The position numbers and the translations under genes were made by a program. From Pithys albifrons albifrons (lineage: Eukaryota > Chordata > Aves > Passeriformes > Thamnophilidae): a stretch of DNA of 64,000 nt. The stretch is taken from contig NC_092459.1 of NCBI RefSeq assembly GCF_047495875.1, positions 16,787,795 to 16,851,794 of the forward strand, given 5' to 3'. Below are positions 47,199 through 61,003 of the stretch, in pieces; within the stretch, counting starts at the first letter, position 1, and every line of letters starts with the position of its first letter. The notes beneath the pieces were generated by a model. That model was not told the origin of the DNA. It was given only the letters and a program-made list of their open reading frames with translations, and searched no databases.

Positions 47199-48751
47199 GA
47201 TCACCTTTGGAGAGTTTGGAAGAGGGGAATGGAGATATTACAGGAAGGATCTTCACTCTGACACACTGTATTGGGCAGTTGGCATTTCACCAGCTCAACC
47301 CAATACAGTGACCTAAGTATGAAAACAAGCCTGACAGAAAAATGGTAGTTAATAATATTAGAGGATTTTCTCAAAGATGCTATTTGTAGCATCAATTGCA
47401 CAAAAATGTAACTTTCTGTTAATAATCTTTGTAGGTCTTTTGGTTGCAAAGAGAAGCTGAAGTACATCAATATAAAGTGCCAATAGCAAGAAAGCAAAAC
47501 CAAGCAATAGGAACTTACAGATTTAAACTCTTGCAGTGCTAAAGCCAGTCCATTCATTGGAGGAGGCTGAAATGTGCTTTCTAAAGGTTTGGGAGGGCAA
47601 TGCTGGTGGTGGAAATGAATGTAAGATTCTAAAGATACTTACTAGTAGATCTCAATCCTTTTTATGGTTTAGGAATCCTGATTGTGAGCGCCTCACAATC
47701 TTTTTTAGCTTCTCAAATATTATTGCATTGCACACAATGAGATGCCTACATGCACCATGGTGCTTGAATGAAGCATTTATAGTTGCCAAAAATTTTGGAG
47801 AATATCAACCTACTTAGACATACTGGTATTCCTAAGGTAGTACTTGGAAACTCTGGGTTAGAACTGGGGACAAAATCCTGGTCTCATAAGCCAGTGGGTT
47901 TTCATTTGACCTCAATGGAAATGCCTTTTAATTTCCAGGTCCCAGTCAGAAGTAGCAATGGAATTGTGCTCAACCTGATCTTTCTGAATGTTGGTCATTT
48001 ACAGCACTATTTCATCATAACCATAACAGAAGAATAAATTAAAAACTGAGCAAAAGGGTAAGACATAATATAGAGCAAAGAGATAACTACAATGGCTCAC
48101 CTGCATCTCAGTTTCTGGAATTGCTATGATACAACTTTATTTTTAAGTAAGACAGAGCAGGGAACTGCATGGATGCCTGCACATCATTCATACATATGAG
48201 CAAAGTTTGCAGCAGCCTAATCACTCGAAATGGGGGTCACCAAAAATGTCCATCACAACCGATCCAATGCTCTTAGTTGCCTGTCCTGTTGCTGGATTCC
48301 CCATCGAATGTGTTTATTTCACCTAGGCTTCAGTTATTCTTGTGTAACAGTTCTCTGATGTGAGAACTGAATTTTTAGCCTATAAAAACGTAAAGTGATA
48401 GGTTTTGCACAAGATAAATTTTAACCACATGCAGAAGTGCAATATTATGCTAAGGCTCTGATTTCACCTCCAGGATAACTACTGAATCTTGTGGCTGTCA
48501 AAAATTTGCAGTGTTTTTCTGATCTGTAGTTTCCACTCTGCTAAGAATGCACAATTACTAAGGATAAAAGAAACCTGACGTAATTCCATGACTTGCTATG
48601 AAGATGGAATTCCTGCCTCCGTTTGCTCTAATATTATGTTTTCCCCTCTGGTTAAATGGAAAGACTGTTTTTGAGAAACCTATTTGTACTACTGTGTCTT
48701 TTGCAACTTATTTTTTCTGTAGAGTTTTTAGTCTTATATGTCTTCAGATAG
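47199..48751. other. Unassigned sequence
   Basis: No gene or repeat recognised. The 118-codon minus frame at 47201-47557 lacks motifs. Confidence 0.5.
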
Positions 48752-49252
48752 TTATCACAGAATCATGAAATGGTTTTGGTTGGAAGAGACTTTGAGGATC
48801 GTTTAGTTCCAGCTCCCCTGCTATGAGCAGGGACACCTTCCACTAGACCAGGTTGCTCAGAACCCCATCCAACCTGGCCTTGAACACCTCCGTGGATGGG
48901 GCAGCCATAACTTCTCTGAGCAACCTTTTACAGACCCTCACCGCCCTTATAGTGAAGAATTTCTTCCTAATATCTGTCTAAATCTACCCCTTTTCAGTTT
49001 AAAGCCATTCCCTCTTGTCATGTCAATACATGCCCTTGTAAAAAGTCCCCCTCCATCTTTCTTGTAGGCTCCCTTCAGTCACTGGAAGGTGCTTTACAGT
49101 CTCCCTGGAGTGTGTCTTCTCCAGGCTGAACAACTCCAACTCTCTCAGCTTCTCATAGAGGTGCTCCAGCCCTCCAGAACTCTTCATGGCCCTCCTCTGG
49201 ACTTGCTCCAGCCAGTCCATGTACTTCTCTTGGCAGCCTCAGAGCTGAACAT
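48752..49252 (-). mobile_element. CR1 LINE 3' end, ~500 bp (minus)
   Basis: On plus: TCACAGAATCATGAAATGG, TTGGTTGGAAGAGACTTTGA, the GAGCAGGGACACCTTCCACT block, AGTGAAGAATTTCTTCCTAA and TTCTCCAGGCTGAACAACTC, ending near CAGAGCTGAACATG. The minus-strand frame 49023-49220 keeps LEQVQRRA, GLEHL and LRELELFSLEK of ORF2, then shifts. A different subfamily from the copies at 4722 and 13316. Confidence 0.93.
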
Positions 49253-51555
49253 GCTTGAGCTCTAATAGTTGTATTTAGCCAATCTCCAGATAGATTTTTG
49301 CTTTGTTGTACCTTTCTTCTGTGTTTGCATGAAAACAGTGGGATGTTTTCATGTGAAGTGCTTCTGGGATATGCGTTGCCTACCTTTACTCATTGGTTTT
49401 AGGGAGCTGTTGGGCTAAATATCCCTGCTCAGCATTGAAAACAGGAGTGTACGTGCACATGCTTTTACTTGTATTGCTTGTAGTGCTGTGGTGCATATGG
49501 ACTGTAATCACAATCCAGAACTTTATTTTGCCAAATGCTGTAGAAACATATGCCCTGCCCAGAAGACTTACAATGTAAACAAATAAATATGTTTCAGTTT
49601 TTAATCAGTGGGCCATGACATGAGCTCAAGGATATACATACTTCATTATAGGCCAGTGCCATCTAATATGGAGAGCAAGCATGCATGACTTTCAGCGTAT
49701 TGATGTGGTCCATCTTTGCAATTTATTAGATACAGATATGCATTTTTAGATATTTTTAACTCTTTTGTTTGCAAATCCTCATCTATGTATACATATTTAC
49801 ACCATCATAGTTTGCATGCAAGTTTAATTTTCGTTTTCTGTGTATGTAATACTAGTATGTATCAACCATTAAGGATGCATAGCTCAGAGGAATAATTTTG
49901 CATTATACCTTTGTAATATGTGATGTTTGTTTAATTATTTTGATAAATCTTAGAACAAATTTTGACTTTTTTTTATTCTGAAGGTCTTCTGCAGACATGC
50001 CAGCCATTGGTTTATGCAAAACATTGTCACAACTTTATAAAATTACAAAAATTAGAAGTACTAGGCCTTTTTGCTGTTGCAAATCTTATAAAGGCAGATT
50101 CCTCTCCTGTTACTGGCACTGTTCCTTTCCCATAGGTGGTAAGAACAGACAGAACTTTGGACATCCTGTTTCAATGTCTTTGGAGCCAGAATACTTTTTC
50201 TGCATAAATGGCTTTCTTTGCATATGCCAAGAAAAGTTCCCTCACCCAGACAGCAAAATAATTGTAGTAAAAGTATATTGTCTCATCAGAAATGCTGCCT
50301 CAGATCCTAAATTTCATGTTAAAGATTTAACATGAAATATGGGAAGAAAAGAAGCCTGGAAAACAGGGAAGCACCGGCACTCTACAACCCTGTCTTTGTC
50401 CTCATCAGATCAAGTCTTTTAGAGTGTATGTAAAATAATGCACATACATCTATAAATCTTCTTAGGTTTATCTCTATTACTCAAGGATGAAAGGGACCTC
50501 TTTTTATGCAGAATTCACTTGAGTCTTTTCACCTAGTTGTCAAAACAAAACCTAATGATGCAGTTTCCTATCTTTACAACATGAATCAAGGAGATAAAAT
50601 CTTTACACCATTGGTCCTGTGTGCCTGGTGTTATAATAGGAGAGAATGTCACAAAACTGACATTAAGGATGAAGTAACATAATTTTGAAAGTTTTAGTTT
50701 TTATTCTTTTATCATATCATACAAACAGAGTTAATCAGATTCTTTCTCACTGATATTTGAGTAACTATTAACTTCAGTCAAAAGGCAAAGCTTTAACTGA
50801 GGACAGTGTGGATGGTTCTTCAAATCTGGTCTTATTTGGCCGCTTTGAATTATTTAACAACAGTTTTTTCTAGATCTTGAAACTTCTACAGACAGCATAA
50901 GCTTCTGAAGCAGGAAATCTCTTTTGTTAAGAATAAATGTGCTTTTCAGTTTCTTTAAACAAAATCCGTATTTATAATAATAGAATTTACAGGTACTGTG
51001 TTGTCAGAGTGACAGCAAGAAATGAAAGAAAATTGAAAAATATAATAAATAGATATTAAAAAATTAAAATAAAATCAGTTCCTGGCTGTCCTTTCCTTCC
51101 AGAAGTTAACACAACACTGTTGATGCCAACTTAATTGCATTCCAAAGCTGATGGAAACACTGAATTTGTTAACTATGCTGGTAATAGCAAGCCTGCTTTA
51201 ATGTAGCACTTGTTTGGGCCTTGTACAGGCCACTAGGTGACCATGCAATAATTATCACTACACTTGCTGTCATCTCTGCCCTAGGAAGATGTTTGGTCTT
51301 GCTGCACATACTAAGCTACAGAATCTTGTCTATTTGAGCTTTGTTTCTTTTATCCCCTTCCCCTTTTTTTAACCACAGAAGTTGCACTAAACAAGTTTTG
51401 AGCAAAAATTACCAATGAATATGCATTTCTTTTGTGGTCTCTTTTTAATCTTTTGAGCATTGTGTGGTATTGCTTTAGTGTTAAAAGTATGGAAGTTATT
51501 GAACAACTGAAGTAGGTGCTCTTGTTTTATGCAGCAACTGCAGTGATCTGTGATC
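49253..51555. other. Unassigned AT-rich sequence
   Basis: About 2.3 kb. No gene or repeat recognised. Confidence 0.5.
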
Positions 51556-51775
51556 CTGTGTAATTTATGCTAATTATGTTAGCAGTGCCATGATTGATAT
51601 TTTACTTCTCTGTCTTATTAATTTATCAGCTAACTGTTGCATTTCTAATAGCTGTAAGCTATTTATAGCATACGCTTTGATAAGCATAATGGCCTGCACA
51701 CTAATAGCAGCAAACACTTCTGGTGCCATGTAGTTCTGAAATAGTACCCTCACCATCACTGGCTTAGACAAAACC
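51556..51775. promoter_or_regulatory. Candidate conserved non-coding element
   Basis: Compact stretch with TATTAATTTATCAGC, CAGCTAACTGTTGC, TTTCTAATAGCTG, TTATAGCATACGCTTTGATA and GCACACTAATAGCAGC, mixing GATA-, MYB- and homeodomain-like words. The 65-codon minus frame here is not convincing. Support is composition only. Confidence 0.2.
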
Positions 51776-52826
51776 TGAAAACAAATGAGCTTTCATTGTT
51801 GTGTAGAAGTGAATGCAAAAGACAGGATGGTAGTGTGTTCCATTAATAGTGACAGCAATTAGCTAGTTTTAACAGACCAAGAGATTTTTTTCACTATCTT
51901 GCTCTGCTTTCAGAGTGAAGACTGATAGTTTACTTAACATCAGGGTCTACGCAGTTTTCTTTTAGAATTAAAAAAAAGATATATTTCTTTACCTGCAATG
52001 CTTGTCGTTTTGCATGGTACATGTCCACTCAAGTTAGCTGATGTTTAATCATGTTTAATCAGACCTTAAACACGAGTCCCATCTTTTTAGTAATGCTTAT
52101 TTTGTGTGGTGCCTTGGTCTGTTTTGCTCTAAAATGCTTATAGTTGTCTTCGATAATTGTCAGTATGATTCAGTGCCTGTGAAGATACCACTGTGTTCTA
52201 CAGTGAAAGCTATACTGGATCAACAAACCTTAGCATGTGATTTAGTTGTATAGTTTTGAGTTTGGTGTTCCAGAAATGAGGTTTTAAAAACTGGTATCCT
52301 AGTTTTTGTAAGAACACCAATTGCATATGTGTTATGTTATGATATACTTACACTCACTAATATCAATTTGTGGATGTGATGACTTGGCTTATTCTAAAGC
52401 TCATTGTGGACATTTTAGATCATACATGTCTGTGTACCCTTCTTGGTGCAAAATAGAATGCATGACAGTACTAAACATGTTTTAATTGATTGTTTTCTTT
52501 TCTCCTTGGATTCAGAAAGGTACCTATTTTACACATTTCTTATTTAAAAAGGTAAAAAGTCCAAGATAGACTAACAGTCTCCACAATTCATTACAGACTT
52601 AGATAATGTAGTAAGTTCTGAGGGGTAAATCCTAACCCAGTGTATAAAATATGCAAACAGACATCATATTTTTACCTCATAAATCCTATTCTTCATTGAG
52701 GCAGGGCAGGGTGAGCCACTTGCTGTGGCAGAGTTGGAAGTGAAATTTGCCAAGCAAAGTGGGACAGTTGAAGTCTTTTTTCCCCCCCCTTCTCATTTTC
52801 CATAATGATCTTTTGCTTTACAGCTC
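51776..52826. other. Unassigned AT-rich sequence
   Basis: Contains a small tandem duplication of ATGTTTAATC near 52041-52060. Otherwise nothing recognised. Confidence 0.5.
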
Positions 52827-53168
52827 TTAAGAGCTGTAACTCCTATCACTCTGCTTCTGGCTGAACTGTGAGAACAAGTCAGTGACTTTATGCTTCTGCA
52901 GAGCTGTGTGCTCTTTTCCAAGCAGTTTGCCAGACACAGCTCTGGGAGGTTGTTCCCCATCAAAGAGCCTCCAGGCCTGACTTGAATGTGGGTGATTCAA
53001 GGTAACAAAGAGGTTGAAGCACAGCGTGATTGTGATTACAGTCATTAGGATGTTCAAAGATAAAGCTAAAACTCTAAAGTTATGACCACTTTGACCTGAA
53101 TTTTCATGAATGTGCTTTGGCTTTTTATTGTGTGCTCTTATTTCTGCATATGATGATAGATAGTACAC
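52827..53168 (-). other. Open frame with one hydrophobic segment (unverified)
   Basis: A 113-codon minus-strand frame with a polar Lys/His-rich start, one strong hydrophobic segment (FRVLALSLNILMTVITITLC, residues ~31-50) and a polar tail ending at a stop. A weak acceptor-like CATATGCAG lies near its start. The layout is that of a small single-pass membrane protein or last exon. Several other frames of this length in the window are clearly spurious, so chance is the default. No family recognised. Confidence 0.15.
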
Positions 53169-56100
53169 TGCATGCTCCTCATTATTGATGCAGGTTATTA
53201 AAGTGTCCCCTATTTGTCTTGTTCTTTATTCTCCAAGGATTTTAGTGATAATTCAAAGATGTGTAGTGCCAATAAGTTACAGAAAAAACTTGGTTGCAGC
53301 CTAATGTAGTTAGATTTTGGCTAATAAAATACATGCTTGTAGGAACATACACTCAAAATATTAGACAAATAGAAATATGGAAACTTTCTTTAGGTTGCTG
53401 TGCCCAAAAGACCACAGAATATACTTCTAAGATGCATATTAAGTGAAGGTGTTTTTAGGTGTCAGTGCTTGTTCAGAACATAGACTTCCAAGAAATTAGT
53501 CTTTGATATTAAATCCTGTGGGTTAAACGGAAACTGACTTTTGGAGCATATTGCACCTCAGGACTTGCACATAGGTGGCTGATATCAGGACAAGATACAG
53601 ATGTGCCAAGGGTGGAACTGGGCTGTCTTTATAGAGACTGTACACCTGCCTTGCATGCCTTCTCTAAGCTAGAGGATTTTAAACCTAACAATGAAAGTGT
53701 AGAATGTTTGTGTTACTTGTGAGCCCTTTGTCTGTGAAATTTAACTCTTTGAATTTCAGTTAGTCTTAGTGGCTTCTTAAATTTCTAAAACTTAAATATC
53801 CTGATGCAATTTTTCTTTTAATGCACTCTTCTCTCCAATTTTCTTCCATTATATTATAAGAAATCTAGGTCTGATTTGACCTAATTATTTTTCTGCCTTT
53901 GTTCCTGTACAAAATATAACAAATTGCCACACTTCAACTTTAGAGTTAGAAAAAGAACCTTTCTGAATGCTTGATATGTGTCATTTTCCAACATGTTGTA
54001 TTTGGGAATGGGATTTTTAGAGGAAAATAAACTATGCTGGATCCGACAACTCAAAGAGAGGCAAGGCTGCTGCTGCTCCCTGTCCCTGAGTTCAGCCAGC
54101 AGCAAGGTTGAAGAGTCATTAACAGCAGGCACATGTGCACAAAGCACATGTATACAATATATGCATAGATGCATAAATACGTGCATACATCACTGCTCAC
54201 ACAGATTCTGGACAGGCACTTAGAGAACTTGCATGAACACAGACATCACAACAGCCTCATCCTGTTCTCTCTGGCTGAGCAGGCTGGAGGGCCACTAGAG
54301 AGAATAAGTATGTATCTCCCATATTTGCACGGTGGATCCCTCCAGCAGCTGGTCTGAGACACTCACTCTTTCCAGTTACCAGTTACCAGTTTGCCCAGTG
54401 TCTGTACATACAACCCCAGCCCCTCAGGCCCTGCCCCGGCTGGTGGTGCAAACTTAAACACACACACAACCAGACACCCATCCAGATAGAGGGACTAAGA
54501 AGCCACATTTTTCATATCATTCTGAGTGCAACTAATAGCTGCCAGACCACTGGGCTAAAAGATGTATTATAATGTTTTTATTTTTATGAATGTAACCCGA
54601 TGCTAACAGAATTTCTAGAATAAAGTCACTGAATTTGGTGCGAATTTGATTGAGAATCACCAACCTTAAAGAAAATAATCTTCAAGAAATTGCATTTCTT
54701 GAATTTCCTAAAGGTTTAATTTGCTTATCCCCACACTTCAAATAGCATGATATGCTTCTATTTGTGGCAAGGCAATTACAGTTCTCCTAAGGCCAAAATA
54801 TTTCTCTGTATTTTCAGATTCTTAGGCTAAATTTTACATTCAGCTTTAATCTGTGCAGCTTTTGACTGCTTTGCTGACTGGTATAGAGAAACATATAGAC
54901 CTACTGTCTCTTCTGTTTTATTTAATGTCTCATTAGAAGGGCTTTGAATCAGAGATTGCCTTCTTTCAATGTCTGCATCTAATGCAGGGAATTGTAAGCC
55001 TGCATGACCAAAATATGAGCAGTAACAGGAACTGCAAAACTTTTTAAACATTTTTTTTGTTCTCATATGTTCTTTATTTCTCCTGTGAGGAATACATACC
55101 TCTGCAGTCAGTAATGCTTGTAAACAGGGGAGGGGGAGAATCAACAGGACTACTTTCAAGTTCCTGAGACTTCAGCATTGCGTGGTCCTGGCAGCATGCA
55201 CTGGCACTTGCCACCCTGATCACTCACAGATGAAGTGGCCTGGTGCAAGACCACCCTCAAAGACTGGTTGAAGGAGGGTGTAATTTGAGTTACTCAGCTG
55301 TGTGGAAGTATTCTGGGTGGAAATCCTAGTTCCACGACAGCTCATGTCCCAGAGCATATTCACTGAGCATATCCAAAACATCTCTGTGGAGCCACAGGCG
55401 GATATCTTCTCTCCTAAGAAAGAAATGCTATATATCCAGTGCTATTTCTTCTCACCTCTAATTTCCACACTACTTTCTCATTCCTCCTATCTAAGAATAT
55501 AACAAAAGGTAATAAGAGAAAGATGCTTAAAGGACTTGTGTGCGCTTTGGGTATTTTCCACTCTAACTAATTTGAAGCCATTGAGAAATACTTGAAAGTG
55601 TTTCCTGCCTTCCCTCCACATTACTTTATTGAATCCCAAGTGTATTTCCCCACAAAAGGAATAAATGGTGAACTTGTAAGTTTAACCAAAATTTGGCTTA
55701 TTCTGGCTCGCATTTACAGATTTGTCTGCAGCCTTCACTGCTCATCTGAAAATGGAAGGATTGGATTCCCTCTGTGCATTACAGCAGGAGAATGACTCTC
55801 ACTCAAAGTTTCAGAACAAGTCCTGAGGATAGATTCTCCTATTGTTCTGCAAGAGGAACTCTCCTTGATACTAATAAAAGCTTTGTGTGTTCATCACAAG
55901 TGGAAGAGGGCAAAGGAGTAATTTATATTCTAGTCATTGATTTGCCCATGTGCCTATTCGGTTGCTTTGTATTATGTACCCTCAGCTTGTAACTTTTATC
56001 TTTGTAAAGTTCCTTCTCCAACTCTGCTCTAAGAGGGCCTGGTTGCATGCTGGTGTTTTCCTGAGGGGAAGATTCATAACAGTAATTCTTTTATTAAGTT

Positions 56101-56654
56101 TGCCTTTTGCTGGAAAGGGTGCTCTAAAATATTTGAACTGAATTTCAGATGTCTGTGCCAAGAAGGCACCTGGGTTTGTGGGAGAAAGGGTGTGAAAGAA
56201 CAGTGAATTTACTTTACTTTCTGCCTGACTTTTCCTTAAGCACTCCATTAGCTTGTTAGAGTAACTTTGTATACTGCAGTTTTGTGTCTCTTCTGTCTCG
56301 TAGATCTTACAATGAGAAACAAGTGCATTAAATACATTTGGGAGAGTCATACAGGTTTTCTGTCAAAATCAAGAACCTGATTTTTACTGTGCTCTGTTAA
56401 GAGAAGTAATAGGCCACATTTAATTAAGAGGATTGAAGTACTGAGAGCTAATTTTAAAGAACTGACTATGCAAATACAGTCATAACAAGATACAAGAATA
56501 CTATATCAAAAGCCTCGTTAAAGTTGTTAAATGACATCAACTACTGTCCCTTCATCCACAAACACTCCCTTTCTCCTAAAATGCAATTAATTTACAAGAC
56601 TGTGTTTAGGAAGGCATAAATCAAGGCTCAGATATTGTTATTGATTCAGGTTTG
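53169..56654. other. Unassigned sequence
   Basis: 53169-54050 and 54500-56650 are AT-rich and plain. 54050-54480 is GC-richer, with a tandem TTACCAG near 54376 and a short CA run near 54459. It could be an unrecognised LTR piece. Confidence 0.45.
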
Positions 56655-56746
56655 GCCAGGTTTGATGTCCCTGCGTGTGGCAGGGGGAGTTGGGTCTAAG
56701 TGATCTCTATGGTCCGTTCCAACCCCTTGACATTCTGTGATTCCGT
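56655..56746 (+). mobile_element. CR1 LINE, extreme 3' end only
   Basis: TGGCAGGGGGAGTTGGGTCT, AGTGATCTCTATGGTCCGTT and CCAACCCC, then CATTCTGTGATTCCG, correspond to the last ~90 bases of a CR1. A strongly 5'-truncated insertion, as is typical of the family. Confidence 0.75.
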
Positions 56747-56940
56747 ACTTGGGGGAGAGGCATGTTGGCTGAAGTACAGTGTTATGCAAGTTGCATCAGC
56801 AAGTCCCACTGACACCTCAGTGGGATGAATAGGGAGTTCTACAGAGACTTCAGGGATCAGGTCTACTGAAGTTAAGCTCTGATGTAATATGGAAAGGCAA
56901 GGCTTTGTTATATACACATTGGGAGTCAGTTCCCAGAATC
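56747..56940. other. Unassigned spacer between CR1 pieces
   Basis: Nothing recognised. Confidence 0.5.
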
Positions 56941-57233
56941 ACTAAATCACAGAATGCCAAGTTGGAAGTTATACACAAGGATCATCAAGTCCTGCACAGG
57001 ACCATCCCTAGGAACCACACCATGTCCCTGAGAGTATCATCCAAACACTTCCTGAACTCTGCCAGGCTTGGTGCTGTGACCACTTCCCTGAGGAGCCTTT
57101 TCCAGAGCACAACCACCCTCTGGGTGAAGAACCTCTTTCTAATATCCAACCTAAACCTTCCCTGACACAACTTCAGGCCATTCCCTCGGGTTCTGTCACT
57201 GGTCACCACGAAGATCAGTGCCTGCCCCTCCAT
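56941..57233 (-). mobile_element. CR1 LINE 3' end (minus), same subgroup as 13316-13752
   Basis: On plus ACTAAATCACAGAATGCCAA, CACAAGGATCATCAAGTCC, CCCTGAGAGTATCATCCAAA and GGTGCTGTGACCACTTCCCT. The minus frame (56985-57233) retains [16 protein letters not shown] and [13 protein letters not shown] and is open for 82 codons, so this copy is relatively little decayed. The 5' part is missing. Confidence 0.93.
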
Positions 57234-58769
57234 TTAGATTAACTTGGTCTGCATATTTTAATTCTCCAGAATCCTCACCTTATTTTCCTCTGTTCTTTGA
57301 TTGTAGCATTTCCAGGTGAAATTATACATCTGTGACCATGGTTTGATAAAATAATTTAAAATATAAACTTACTAAAGGTGTAAAACCATAGTACCTCAGT
57401 CCTGGGTTATTGTCGGTCGAAAAAGCATTGAGGAGCAATGTAAGGACACATAAAGTATTATCTTAATGTACCTCTGGAATAGTGCCATGAATCTGTAATT
57501 TAAGTACTGTGGTAGAGATCACATGCTAAGTGTTGATATTTTTAGTTGTCTAAAATAAATTTACATTCATTTAATCCAGATTTCAGTTAACTTGAATTAA
57601 TCTGTTGGCAGCACCTTCTTTCTTCTTAAGTCTTTAGAATTGCCTTTTCTGTCTTCTGGGTCATTTTGCATGAATTCAGATTAACACACAGAACTTCTTC
57701 CAAATTGCACAAACCAGAAGAACAGCTCCTTAAAGTAAATTAATACATATATTGTAAGAAATTTTGCCCTGTATTTTCAGTTTAAATCTAGAACAGTATT
57801 CTCTTACTCATTTTACACCGGTGTGTTTCCAATTGTGATTTTTTTTATTTATTATTTGAAAGCAGACGTCAGAATGTCAAAAGAGTATAGTTACTGAGTT
57901 TCATGTAGTGAAAAGTATGTTCAAAGATATTTGAGAACCCAATGAAATAATTTGTAAATGTCCCATTTACCAAATAGGTTAAACAGTGTCTCCCAAAACA
58001 TATCCAGCTTCTAAAAACTTACTCAGATTATCAGGAGTCATGCTTGACAATTACCATTATTAGAAAGTTAATTGCTTTTGGAATTCACAGACATGCTGAA
58101 AAAAAGGGTATGTAACAATTTGGATTTGCCTGTTATTTTCTGAGGAGAGTGGTAGAAGGTCAGTTTACAATTTTTTTAGGAAGACTGCACAAAGTACTAA
58201 AATAATGAGGGATAAACTGCTTGCGTAAACTATTCATAATTTTCCAGGTCATGCTCCTTTGATTATGAATATAGGAGCATTTTAAAGAATTTTAACTATG
58301 GGAAATATTTTTGGCATATTTTGTTTCATTCTTCAAGATACTAGATTAAAAGAAATCTTTAAATACTTTCATTTTGTCTTCCACACAGAAGAAACAACAT
58401 TTTTTAATGTTACAAAAACAAATGCTGAGCAAACCTTGGCTATAAAAAGAGTAGAGAAATCTTACCTGCAGAAATTTGAATCTTGCACCATGGAGGCTGA
58501 AAATCTGCCTTTACTGAGTAACTTGAGTCACATGGAGATTTATTTATCTCCAGTTGTTTTAAATTGTAACCTCTTACTGTAGTAAACTGATTACATTTTC
58601 AGGAAATTGTAATATTTGTCTCTGAACATTGTACTTTTATCCCATTGTGAGTACGTCTAATATTACTGATTAGGGAAAATAAATATTTCTAATAATTGTA
58701 TCAACATTCATGATTGACTATAACAATTATGCAGTAATTCTAGTATTTAACTGTACTTTCCATAGAGTT
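57234..58769. other. Unassigned AT-rich sequence
   Basis: No gene or repeat recognised. The 94-codon plus frame at 58298-58582 lacks motifs. Confidence 0.5.
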
Positions 58770-59212
58770 TTGAGGTCATAAATGGTCATCATCTACAGAA
58801 GGCACCACAGTGGGTCATCTGGTCCAACCTCTCTGCTTGTTCTTGAATATCTCCAGTGAGGGAGGCTCCACAACTTCTCTGGCCAATCTGTTCCAGTGCA
58901 CAGTCACCTGCACAGTAACAAATTTCTTTCTCCTCTTCGGGTTGAACTTCAATTTCTGCCTGTTGCCTCTTGTCCTATTGCTTGGCACCACCGAGAAGAA
59001 CCTGGCTCCATCCTCTTGACACCCTCCCTTCAGATACTTGTACACATTGATGAGATCCCGTTGTCTCTTCTCAAGGCTGAACAGGCCCAACTCCCTCAGC
59101 CTTTCCTCAGAAGAGATGCTCCAGCCCCTTAATCATCTTTGTAGCCCTCTGCTGGACCTGCTCCAGGAGCTCCATGTCTCTCTTGTACTGAGAGCACAGA
59201 ACACTGTGTAGT
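58770..59212 (-). mobile_element. CR1 LINE 3' end (minus), diverged subfamily
   Basis: On plus GGTCATCTGGTCCAACCTCT, GAGGCTCCACAACTTCTCTG, TTCCAGTGCACAGTCACCTG and CTTCTCAAGGCTGAACAGGC. The minus frames keep [28 protein letters not shown] and, upstream, SQYKRDMELLEQVQQRATKM. The extreme 3' tail near 58750-58790 is poorly preserved. Confidence 0.88.
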
Positions 59213-61003
59213 GTAGAACAGTGGATGCTCTGCCTCAGTAAACAGTGGATGGTTTTTGAGAGTGTTTGAGAATCCAGTTCTTGGATTTGAAGAATGACCG
59301 GTAAAAAAATTGGGACAGAATAATTTTGGAAGTCCAAACGTAAGGTCTTTTGTTCATTTGTGGCTTTCTAGATTTCTGGTACATCATGGCTATAAGGAAA
59401 CCATAATTCACTCAGAAAGTGTTGACTGACCTGGAAGTTTAGGGACTTGGGACTGAAACTTGCAGTCTCCATGACTCTAGCTAGAAACTGGGGTGCACTG
59501 AGAATTTTAATGGAAGTAAACATTTTCAGGACTACCTGCCTGCGAGGGAAGAAAATGCTGCATTACTTCCCTGTAAGCGAGCAACAGTCACCATTTGTCC
59601 TGGAAAGGAGCCTAAAACTCTGGATTGTTCACAGCCGGCAGCCCTGAGGAAGTCCATATGGTAGATATGTGAGTGTATCTAGAGACAGCAAGAGCAGTGC
59701 TAGTTGTGAAACTTTTGATAGCTCAGATAAGTCTATGGTGGGACTCAAAGTCTTAAATATATATACTTTAAAAACCTGAAGACTTCAACAGGGTATCTGG
59801 AAAGCTAACAGAAAAATATGTCCTGATGCAAACTTGCCCTCTGTTGTTGGAAGTTACTGACTGTATCTGAATATCTTGATTTTTTTCTGGAAAATTAATG
59901 CAGCCTTAAAGGTTGTTCAGCTGCAGGTCACATTCTGCCCTTCAGCTGCAGCAGTGCAGAAATTGCAGCATGCTCATCTGGTTGTCCAGATACTCCTCAT
60001 TGTTACTGCCTTGCAAGTTGTGTTTGGTCTTTCAGGCGTGGCCCACATGATTGTTCATATATGCAGAAGCTTGAAATCGGCATGTTCTGCAGATGAATCA
60101 GATCTGCCAAGTGATACAGGCCAGTACATGTAACTGGCCTGTCTCCAGCACAGTTTATCACTCCATTAATTTATGTGTTATCTGCATATTTCAGTATAAT
60201 CTTCCAGAGTACTGGTGAAGATACTCAATATTGTAGGACTAAAACTTACAGCTGTGGATTATGTACCTTTTTTATTTTTAACATTTAATGAAATATTTAA
60301 GTTGCTACTAATCATAGTAATTTTATATTAAAAGATGTTCTTCATCTCAGTTTGTTTCATTATTATTTCCAGCTTTCCTATATTGACATTTCTGAACACC
60401 TTGTGTGTGTGTGTTTGTGTGTAGTAGTAGTTACTGGGATAAGATTCTATACACTAAAATGTAACAGGTCTTAATTGTCTGCATGCAGGTGACCACACAG
60501 AGCTTTTTTTCCATTTTAGCCAGAAAATTTGTATTTAGTATAGCATTTTCATCCTTTGGTTATGTGACAATTGTATCAGATATAATTTTTAGAAACTTCA
60601 AGGATACTTCTGTGGTTATAGCACTCATCCACAACCCCCATAAGAATCTTCATCTCAACACAGATTTTTTTACTGGTTTGTTTTTTCTTTTATTTGTTTG
60701 TTTCAAATGCTAAAGAAACTACTCAACATATTTGGTTGTCTTCAGCATATCTATCAATATGACAGATCTCTTCTTGTACCTTGTGTTTTGTTAGTTAGGG
60801 CACTGATATATAACTATTTGGGGTCTCATTTCTCTAAGTCTTCAATAACAAAAACACACAAAATGATGGTACATAGTTGCTAGTTCTACCTCTCTGCCTA
60901 TTACTGTAAGTAAGGCATATCCAATAATTTGGTTCTTTTAAATTCTAACTTAAAATTTAATTCCTACCAAGACCTTTTTTCTCTTTTCCTTCTCAGAATT
61001 AAG
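59213..61003. other. Unassigned sequence with a short GT run
   Basis: Contains an interrupted (GT)n at 60402-60423 followed by TAGTAGTAG. No gene or other repeat recognised. Confidence 0.5.
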
